Below are positions 47,800 to 57,200 of a DNA stretch of 64,000 bases, one piece after another (the first letter of the stretch is position 1; every line of letters starts with the position of its first letter). Below the pieces are notes generated by a model, which worked only from the letters and a program-made list of their open reading frames with translations, was not told the origin of the DNA and searched no databases. Made by a program: the position numbers and the translations under genes. Location: positions 142,824,529 through 142,888,528 of the forward strand of contig OY821518.1 of NCBI GenBank assembly GCA_963682025.1. The letters run 5' to 3'. The DNA comes from Cordilura impudica. Lineage: Eukaryota > Arthropoda > Insecta > Diptera > Scathophagidae.

Positions 47800-48296
47800 A
47801 GCTGCGTTCACACTACGTGTTTTGCTCGTGTTTTTATTTTTTTAGCACGTGTAATTTGTACACATAGTGTGAACCCTTTCAAACATTGTTTATGTACAAC
47901 ACATTTTGCAAGACATATGTAAAATTTTCAATTGAGCAGGTTCTATTTTGGCAAGATAAACATATGAAAATACAACACTGCTTGTGGCGAAAGAAAAACA
48001 GAGTAAATTATAAAGATTAATATTGAGAGAAAAATAAATTGTTTAATATTAATTAACAATTAAAAAATATATAAAATATATATCTTTATTTTTAACAATA
48101 ATTTTTTGTAAATTCACAAATTAAATCAGCTGTTGTTTACATTTAGAGGTTATGTCATACGGAAATACATATGTACGTTTGAACGCAAAAATTATGAATT
48201 GTATGTAAAACGGCAATTTTGACACACACACGGAATTACGTATGGATCGTAAAACTGAATTTACACATGGAAAATACACATAGTGTAAACACACCT
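47800..48296. mobile_element. MITE family M2, 497 bp, inserted beside M
   Basis: Left end AGCTGCGTTCACACTACGTG and right end ...CACATAGTGTAAACACACCT are imperfect inverted repeats (about four mismatches in 21). TTA at 47797-47799 (shared with the previous MITE) and 48297-48299. The interior is clearly related to family M (GAAAATACAACACTGCTTGTGGCG), so M2 is a diverged subfamily. Confidence 0.87.
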
Positions 48297-48321
48297 TTAG
48301 CAAGCTGCGTACAGGCCTTTA

Positions 48322-48492
48322 ATCATTAAAAAAATAAACTCACGTTGGCACCGCACCCCAGCCATAAATTTTATTTCAAGTTAAAATTTCCACGAGTTAT
48401 ATCATGAATTTAAAGTTAATACAATGTTTTTGTTTACAAATTTCATATAAAAACAAAATTAATAGCCGGCATTTACGTGGCCTCGATGAATT
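48322..48492 (+). other. Immediate upstream region of the CHID1-like gene
   Basis: Short unique sequence between the MITE stack and the first ATG. It should contain the 5' UTR and promoter unless upstream non-coding exons exist beyond the MITEs. I see no clear TATA or initiator motif. Confidence 0.4.
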
Positions 48493-50034
48493 ATGTTTGA
48501 ATTAAATAAAAAATATATAACGCTTTGGATTTTATATGCATATATCACTAAATTTGTGGTTGTGGCTACAATATCTCCGGGAGATAAATCACAAAAACAG
48601 CCAAAACCACTGAAGGTTAAAACCGGACCCAGAGATGAGAGTGTTTTTGATTTAGACTTAATCGACATAGAGCCATCGCCGAAGGAAGTCTTAATTAATA
48701 GTGGTTCTTACTATAAGGACACTAAAGTGCGTCACTTTAATGGAACCGTCCTGGGGTTTGTCACACCGGTATGTATTTAAGTTTAATAGCGAATTTGATT
48801 TTAAAAACAACTTGTATTGATTTTATTAAAGTGGAACTCGCACGGTTATGAGGTCGCTACAATTTTTGCCCGTAAATTTGACATCATATCTCCGGTATGG
48901 TTTCAAATTGTCAAACAAGATGGTAAATATAAAGTTAATGGCATCCATGATATAGATGCTAGATGGATGAAAGAAGTGCGGTTAAAGGGAAAGGCGGACC
49001 GAAGGTCCATGTCATGTATGTAGTTGCAAACCAATCAGTTCTAGCTTCAATTATCTTTATCTTAACTGCTGGTGCTGTAGATTACTTAATTTAATTTTCC
49101 CAGTCTTTCCTCGTTTTTTATTTGATAATTTTAGTGACAACGACTTTACCCAATTACTCTCATCCGAACAAGAAAGTCGAAAAGTTTCGGAGTTATTAAT
49201 ATATACATGTTTACAACATAATTTCGATGGCATAGTTCTTGAATACTGGCTACAGTTAGGTGGTCGGGTGGCGAATAAATTTTTACAGAAACTTGCTATT
49301 ACCATTAGTAAAGCTTTGATTGAGGAAGGGTTAAAACTTATCTTGGTCATACCCCCCTATCGTCCACAGTTAGTGAATATGTTTAATGATCAGCATATGG
49401 ATAAATTGTATAAGAATGTTTATGCTTTCTCCTTAATGACATATGATTACTCATCAGTGCAACGACCAGGTGCTAATGCTCCACTCAATTGGATAAAACA
49501 ATCCATTGAGCATATAGCACCAGCCAAGTCAAACGATGTGTCGGTGAAACGTAAAAAGATTCTTATGGGTTTAAATATGTATGGCAATGACTATACGCCT
49601 GATGGTGGTGGACCCATTGTGGCTAGCCAATATCTGGAACTTTTGAAAAGTGTAAAGAAACGTCTCACGTATGATGAAAATGATGTGGAGAACTTTTTTG
49701 AAATAAGGTAATATCTTTGTTTCCAAATGTATATTGAAAGAACATCAAAATGAGTGAAATTTTAAGTACGTGATTGGAAATACAATTGTTATTAAGAAGT
49801 TTCAAATCAAAAAAAATTAGTAAAAACAATCAAAATTTTTTTACAGTAGTAAATTTAACGGAAACATTTTTAATGTTTTTTTCTATTTACAGAACAAATA
49901 TGGGTCGGCATTATGTCTTTTATCCTTCTTTGTATTCTATAAATGAACGTATTAAACTTGCACAGGAAATGGGAGTTGGAATATCTCTTTGGGAGTTAGG
50001 ACAAGGTTTGGATTACTTTTATGACCTGTTTTAA
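48493..50034 (+). CDS. CHID1: Chitinase-domain-containing protein 1 (CHID1-like, GH18)
   Basis: Four coding exons: 48493-48768, 48832-49015, 49104-49707 and 49893-50034, all GT-AG, summing to 1206 nt (401 residues plus TAA), close to the usual CHID1 size. An N-terminal hydrophobic segment ([17 protein letters not shown]) looks like a signal peptide, fitting a secreted or lysosomal protein. GH18 barrel landmarks: [21 protein letters not shown] in place of the catalytic DxxDxDxE (so probably a carbohydrate binder without chitinase activity, as known for CHID1), [19 protein letters not shown] strand, and the C-terminal [18 protein letters not shown] polyadenylation signal AATAAA follows at about 50044. 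It is one of two host genes here and appears intact. Confidence 0.95.
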
Positions 50035-50169
50035 ATCTAAAACAAATAAATATTTATATTAATTATTATTTATTTATTTATTTTATTTATTTAAAAAATT
50101 GTAATATCTGAAGTAGCTAAATGGAAAATAATATTATTTTTTGTTATTTGGCCAATTGTGAATTCTTTA

Positions 50170-50430
50170 TTTCCTTTTATAAGCTAATAAGGCCTAAATT
50201 TTTTATGTCAATAAAAAGAAATTTAATTTACAATTTTGTCCCGACGATTATTTATCGACTTCTTCTGGGGGTTCGTAACTATATTATTTACATATAAAAC
50301 ATAATTTAATTACATTTAACATAAAATATAACATCACAAGCTTAACATTTAAACACATATTAATCTAATATCACAGCTTTGGTAATAGCGAAATAATGAT
50401 TCTAAATATTAAACTTAAAATTTTTTGTGA
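50170..50430 (-). repeat. Possible Penelope 3' region relic
   Basis: AAGCTAAT..GGCCTAA...TGTCCCGACG...TTCGTAAC and the following AT-rich run parallel 26425-26700, the 3' region of the Penelope-like element. The match is weak and patchy. Confidence 0.35.
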
Positions 50431-50434
50431 AATT

Positions 50435-51555
50435 GATTGTGTTATAAGCGAAGTCAACATTAGTCTGCATTCTTAACATTTTTTAGATAGAATATTTCAT
50501 ATTATTGCCCAACAAATAAAATAAAGTTACGAATTTAGTAGATTAGCAGGACGGATCAATAAATCTGCGAGTTTTTTTTATCAAAAAAATATATATTCCA
50601 ATAGTCTCCTTTTAGCGCAATACACTTTTTCATCGTTAGGATTTCTCAGGGTACTCAAAATAGACATTCGTTTGATTGATCCCACGGTTGGAGATAAATC
50701 TCTCTGCTGATCCATTTATTATTGATGAAAAAGCACTTTTTGGTCAAATGCGTACGTTGTTTTCAAAGTCGTCATTGAATCAGTTCATAATATTCACCGC
50801 TTGTAGTTTCTCCCTTTTGAAGGTAATCTTTTTTTTTGTAATATAGTTAGGTACATAACCTCAATGCGTGCTGATCAGCAACCGCTCGGATCAACAAAAA
50901 ACCACCGAAACGTGTTATCCCTCAACCGGAAATAAAAGAAACGACGAAGACGACATTTATTCGATGAAACATGAATTACTGGAAAAAGCATGAACTTAGG
51001 TACATAACCCAGCAGCAACCCACAAAACAAAAAACCGGAAACGTTTTTCCCTTTACGCGGAGGATAGACGCGACGAAACTACTAATGTTGAAGGTAATCA
51101 ATATAGATTATGACGCGCACATACAAAAAAAAAACTATGTGAGTCCGATCACAAGGGAGATGTGTGAACATCTATTTACACATCAATTAAAATCAAACAA
51201 TAAGCGCCATCTATGTATAGCATGCAACTGCTATGGTTGTTTTACTTGATGGTTGCAGTTGTTTGCTATACATTCATGGCACTTTCTGTTGGTTGTTGAA
51301 TCAGCTAAATAAATTTAAATCATAATCTTTGCACCAACACACATATACTCACAACGATTTTCTCTTACGCTGTTTTTGTGATTGTATTGTGAAATAGATT
51401 TTTCCCCCCTGAGCGCATATATGTATGTTTACATATCGAAAAAATTTAGCCGATAAGCCCAACTTGGCCTTCTGACGGAATCATTTCTTCTACGAATGAC
51501 GTTGATGTTAATAATATGGACTATATTAAAACATATTTTGGAGTAACTGATTTCG
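50435..51555. other. Intergenic sequence, mostly unassigned
   Basis: Includes a segment (about 50868-50960) related to 52475-52590 (GATCAGCAACC...ACCGAAA...AAATAAAAGAAACGACGAA), so a diverged repeat occurs in both places. The 92-codon frame at 50971-51249 overlaps this repetitive stretch and has no recognisable domain. Confidence 0.45.
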
Positions 51556-51559
51556 GAAC

Positions 51560-51690
51560 TATATTCTTCCTTTATTTACGTATTTTAACAAATTTCATAT
51601 TTACATATGAGATATTATCTTTACATATACATAGATATCGCAACAAATAATAAATAGGATCTAAAGATATTAAAGTTTTTTTTATTTTTT
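51560..51690 (-). repeat. Short repeat R3, copy 3 (inverted)
   Basis: ATATTCTTCCTTTATTTACG...CATATGAGAT...TTTACATATACATAGATATCGCAACAA is the inverse of the repeats at 24745 and 32350. Confidence 0.65.
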
Positions 51691-51876
51691 TTATGATTTT
51701 TAACACAGATGCCCGCATATATTTTATGCGTTATGACCAATGTTAGTTGATTCGACTAACATGCACGAAATATCGATTCTGTGGAATCGGCTGTGCGCCA
51801 GATTTTAAAAAGTCAATTTTTTTTTCTTTATTTAAGCATTTTATATTTATAAGTAATGCCTAACTAGTAGTTTTTA

Positions 51877-52882
51877 TACCCTCCACTCCAGTGTGCAGAG
51901 GGTATATATAAGTTTGTCATTCCGTTTGTAATAATTAGAAAAAAATTTCGGACCCCATAAAATATATATATTTGTGATCCTTATAACAACCGGAGTTGAT
52001 ATAGCGATGTGCGTCTGTGGAAATCACGATGGCGGCATCAATCGGGCAGCTAGGGTGCTCGCTGACATAGAAAATGATTCATTAACATCCTGAAAAGTTT
52101 GCTATTTAAAATCGTCCAAATCGGTGGATTAGGGCCCGAGATTTGAATGAAGAACTAAAAAAAGTCGAAAAAATATAATTTTCTATGTTGTTCTTGTCAC
52201 GATCACGCCCTCAATAGGATAGCTAAGGTGATCATTTTAAGTGAGCTATCGTCACTGTTTACATTGTGATCCGACCTATATGGCCGCAATGAAGAAATAT
52301 TTGGCCAGTTAAAAGAAACTATACAGCCATCTCCAATTAGCACGATTTAGTGCATATAGCCACCCTACACAACCATTACCTTTGCAATGGAGGTTAGGCG
52401 AGCTATTTAACTAGCAAAAACTAAATTAAACGAGAAGTTATGTCATATAACCGGAAACTCATGCATATAGGTATATAACCTAAATGCATGCCGATCAGCA
52501 ACCACGATGACCAAAAAGCAAACACCGAAATAAATCCGAAATAATAGAAAAGACGAAAACCAACCCAAAAAATTTGCTGAAATAATTTCGAGGTGGAGGG
52601 TATCAAAGATTCGGTGAATTTTTACTCCCTTTATATTAACTCGTAGTGTCTGCTTGTCGAAAAAATTTTGGATCGATTTTAACCACTTTCCCGTGACCCA
52701 ATCGATCTGAAATTTTGATGCCGTCATCGTGATTTCCACAGACGGACATCGCTATATCAACTCCGGTTGTTATAAGGATCACAAATATATATATTTTAAG
52801 GGGTCCAAAATTTTTTTTTCTAATTATTACAAACGGAATGACAAACTTATATATACCCTCTGCACACTGGAGTGGAGGGTAT
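51877..52882. mobile_element. ~1-kb foldback element of the terminal-hairpin family
   Basis: The left arm (51877-52040) and the right arm (about 52722-52882) are inverted copies for some 160 bp: TACCCTCCACTCCAGTGTGCAGAGGG, GTTTGTCATTCCGTTTG, CCCATAAAATATATATATTTGTG, CTCCGGTTGT...GATATAGCGATG, ATCACGATG. The middle is unrelated and non-coding. This is the only place where both inverted arms of the family occur together, which suggests the true form of the mobile unit. No clear target duplication was identified. Confidence 0.75.
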
Positions 52883-52884
52883 AA

Positions 52885-53171
52885 AAATCTCTAAAATTAA
52901 ATTTAAAAAAAAACTCAATTTGAAATTAAAAAAATTACAGATGAAATTCAAAAACTTTTTATTTAAAAAACATAAATCGAAACATATATTTCATATTAAT
53001 TTTTCCATTTAAAACCCAAACAATTTATTAATAAGTATTTAATTTTTCAATGAAAAGGTAATGAAATTTAAAAAAAAACTTGCATCTTGTTTTGACTCGA
53101 GTACATTTTAGCATCCTTTTTTTTTTTTTTGCTATTTAGCATCTTTTCAATTTCAAATTATGGGAACACTG
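52885..53171 (-). mobile_element. hAT-2 left-end fragment, diverged
   Basis: On the minus strand it begins CAGTGTTCCCATAATTTGAAATTG...AGATGCTAAAT, colinear with 17717-18000 over some 285 bp but visibly more diverged than the two block copies are from each other. It stops at the foldback terminus (52882), so it was cut by that insertion or by deletion. Confidence 0.8.
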
Positions 53172-54200
53172 ATAGACTGAGCTTTTTGTTGGTGCTTTAT
53201 TTGACGATCTCTCTATACGACAGTGTATAAAGGCAGAGCAACTAACGAGAATAGTTCATTCTCTGTTTGCAAGTTGCAGTCACAAAACAAGCTCCATGAC
53301 GAGTTGGATATCGGTACTTGTGTGTAGGCTGCACTAGTTGACCAAGGGAAAAGTATTGTTGGACTCTATAGAGGACGCTTCAACTTTTCTAACTAGTTTT
53401 TTCATACAAACCTCTCGTGTTTGTTTTGTTAAATATATGTAAGCGTATAATTGACTATTCGGTTTTATTCACATTCTCTGTTTGCAGTGACGTATAAATT
53501 AATATGACAAACTTTTTACATTTCTTTGAAAACTATAAACGCTTACTTTCAAAAATAAATAAAATTGTAAACATTTATTACAAATTATATTAAATAAAAA
53601 GACTTAATAAATACGCACTACACCCATTTCATTCTTATATAAAAAGCCTTAAAATATCAGCTTGTTAATAATACAGAGAATGTAATAGTAAAACATAAAT
53701 TAAAATAAAATTAAGGACCATGAAAAAAAAAACAAACAATAATATTTTTCTATAATATTTATGTTTTTTTTTTTAACAAACACAAAACATTTAAACAATA
53801 ATATTTTTGTATAATATGTATGTATAACAGTTTTTTTTTTTTTAATACAAGCACATAAAACATTTAATTTTCAATAAACACAAAAATAGTTTGAGTACGT
53901 ACAACTCCTTTTGTTCAATAAATGCATATTTTTGTAAAAACCAATAGAGTTTCAAGTCATGTCAATGCATATATCAGAAAAGGTTGGGTTTGGTATAACT
54001 GTATAATAAATTTATGAATTCTTCATATCAAATGAACTTTTTAAGTAATTATTTTAAATAATTATAAATATAATAAATAAATATAATGAATATGTACATG
54101 AGAAAACAAAACGAACTGAAAATACTCTATTTGGCCACCTGAGAGATAAAATGAGTTTTTAGTTATAATTATAAACTAACATTTGACAATTAAAAATTAT
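53172..54200. other. Intergenic / lok 3' flank
   Basis: AT-rich, no open frame of note. ATTCTCTGTTTGCA occurs twice (about 53259 and 53474). The 3' UTR of lok must lie at the right edge; no polyadenylation site can be chosen with confidence. Confidence 0.45.
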
Positions 54201-57200
54201 TTATCTTTTTGAACGTTTGGAGGGTGGTTCTATAAAGTTTTCTTCGTCTTCAGTTTCCATAGGTTCAATTTTCATCAGTTGATTAGCAGCGCGCAACATT
54301 GCTGCATCCTTAAGCCAACTACATTGTAAAACGTCATCGACAGCTGGTCTACGTTGTGGATCCACATTGAGCATAGTTTTAATTATTGATTTAGCTCGTT
54401 GAGAAACATGTATCCAGGAGGGGTGATTAAAACGAAACTGACCTTTTTTAATTTGTTCGCAGGCAGGAGAGCCATAAGCATCAGAAAATGGTAAAGTACC
54501 ACTGAGACTAAAAGAGTAGAGTATTAAATTATTTATCTTATGATTTCAACAATTTTCACCACATACCACGTAAATAGAACTACACCCAAACTCCAGATGT
54601 CAACTTTTTTAGTATAGGCTCCTCGACCACCTGTCAACAACACTTCTGGTGCAACATACAGAGGTGTGCCACATAAGGTACCCATTACAGAATCCTTCTG
54701 TACAAATTTACTCAACCCGAAATCAGAAACTTTCAATAAAGTTTCTTCGTCTGAGGTTTCGAGTAATACATTATCGGGCTTTAAATCACGATGTGTTATT
54801 CCTTAATGAGTATACAATTAAATTCAAAGCATTAAATATTTTAAAATGTTTTATGAAGAATGTTGCATATGGGTAAAAACATATGAAATCAACCAATGAG
54901 TTGACCGCACCGATTTCGAATTGGATGAATTTTGGTACGAAGGGAAAGTTAAACATAATAATAGCGTTTGCCAACTTTCAGTGTCGTAGCTCTCGTATTT
55001 TCAGAATTATGGCCATTCCAAGTAGGCAAAAATCAATAAAAATGCACTCAGATACCTTAACACAATATTTAATATCTCGAAAAGTATTCATTGTACTTTA
55101 ATAATCAAGGGCTCATTTTACAGACTAAAACATGCGCCATTCCAAAAAAAATTTTTTTTCAAATTTTCGATGAAGGATAATGTAAATAAAAAAGGACTAA
55201 AATTTCCAAAGGATATTTCTCGAAAATCAATATTTTTAAAAATTTCAAAAAAATATATGTTAATTCTTATTATGTTTTGTACAAGTCTGTCAAATTTCAA
55301 TGTGGAGTCTTTATTACAACATGAGTTATTAAGAAAAAAGCAGGCGAAGGTTTATGTATTTCATGAAATGTACCAAAATACAAAAAGGTGACAAATTACA
55401 AAAAGAAGGACATATCAAATGTAACGGAACTTTTTCGACTTTACAACCTAGACGAAATATTTATTGCCTGTTCACACAAAAAATTTACAAATATTTTATG
55501 ACCTGTGGTCGGCTTATTGGCAGTAGCAAATTCAGTCCCTATTTAAAAAACATTTTATGACCCGTAGTTCACGCAAATTTTCCAATTCAAGAAAAGCAAG
55601 GCATGTATTTTTTTACCTGTAATCTATTTTTTGTACCAAAAAAAACAGTATAAATCGTTCAGAGACTGTAAGTCAAACTTCAGTTGAATACTAGATTTCA
55701 TAAGTGCTAAACGTCAAAGTGTTATAGTGTTAAAGTGACTTGATCGTTTGAAAAAACAAAAAAAAGAGACTAAATATTTAAATAAATTATAATTATTGTC
55801 AATACAAAAAAGTCGTGCACAATTCATTCGGTTGTGGTATTTAAAAAAAAAATATGCCATTCCATTCAACATTTTGCTGTAATCCTTTTAAAAAATCCGG
55901 TCACACTGGGTGCAATAAAAGTTTAAGACAAGTCCAAGAATGGATGCTACAGTATACTAAGGATAAAAACATTACGATCTCAAGTAAAATTTGTGGGACA
56001 TGTAGAATAAAATTTTCGCATCTGAAGAAATCTAATAAATCTAATTTGGAAGAAGGTTCAGACATAAACGAAAATGTAGATACTTTCGATGACATTGCGT
56101 CAGGCACGGAAGAAGATGACATTGCGTCAGGCACGGAAGAAGTTGCTATTTCAAAATTAAACCAATCTTTACCGTATCTGGAACAATCTCCGATAAAAAA
56201 GAAGAAGTTACATCAAAAACGGTACAGAGATGGAAAATTCAGGAAAATAAGTGATTCGATTCAAGACAAAATTTTCCACGGTTCAGCACAATCAACTTCG
56301 CATATGTGCCCACAATCCGAAATAATAGAACAATTAAAAGAAAAGTTTAAAACATTAACAAAAAATAGCGAGAAAATCCAACTGCTAACAATTTTACCAA
56401 AAAGCTGGGCAATACATAAAATTGAGGAAGAATTCCTGGTTACAAACTATATCGCGCGAAAAGTTAAGCATTTGGTTGAAACAAAGGGTGTGATGAGTAC
56501 GCCTAACCCAAAACTGGGAAGTCCAATTTCACCAGTGACAAGCAATTTAGTAAAATCCTTTTATGAATCCGATGACGTCAGCAGGTGTATGCCCGGACAG
56601 AAAGATTTCGTGTCTTTTTTTGAAAATGGTAGAAAAGTCAGGAAAAATAAAAGACTTTTGCTTGGAAACTTAAGAGAAATGTACGCCTTATTCAAGGAAA
56701 GACATGATGGAATAAAAATAGGTATTTCCAAGTTTTGCCAACTTCGTCCGAGGAATATAATTCTAGCAAATGCGAGTGGATCTCATAACGTGTGTGTTTG
56801 TACAAAGCATCAAAATGTGAAGCTGATGATTGATGCCATAAATTTAAAAAAATTAACTGCTGGTGTTCCGAATTATCAGCTTGAATGTTACAAAGATTGT
56901 TTGAAACAAATGACATGCATTCCATCTTCTTCAAAGTGTCACCTACGTAAATGTAACAAGTGTCCAGGAATTGAAAATTTAAAAGCAAAACTAAATCAAT
57001 TACTAGAGCAAAATGATATTGATGAAATAACATATAAACAATGGGTAAGTGTAGATAGGGATAATTTGGAGACCATGATTGGCCAAGCCGACGTTTTTGT
57101 GGATTCCCTATGTGAAAAACTTGAAATTCTATTACCTCATTCATTTATTGCAAAACAGCAGGCAGCATATCTGAGCGAAAGAAAATCAAATTTGGAAGAA

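Larger units (their letters stand above)
46223..48318. mobile_element. MITE X1 (~548 bp), interrupted in its right TIR
   Basis: The left end begins AGAGCTGTACGCAGCTTGTT at 46223. The body runs to TTGATTCCTTA (46751). The missing 19 bases of the right end (GCAAGCTGCGTACAGGCCT) lie at 48300-48318, followed by TTA. Between them are three further MITEs. Without them X1 would be 548 bp, as against 551 bp for X2. The left flank reads TAA and the right TTA. The short minus-strand frames inside X1 and X2 are not convincing. Confidence 0.87.

Noticed and set aside
50560..50830. Possible mariner transposase tail on the minus strand (KKCIALKGDYW)
   Set aside because: Only about a dozen residues look right, upstream sequence does not read as mariner, and no TIR was found.
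56692..57144. 150-codon minus-strand frame within the 666-residue gene
   Set aside because: Antisense shadow of the plus-strand gene, which has clear motifs and full length.
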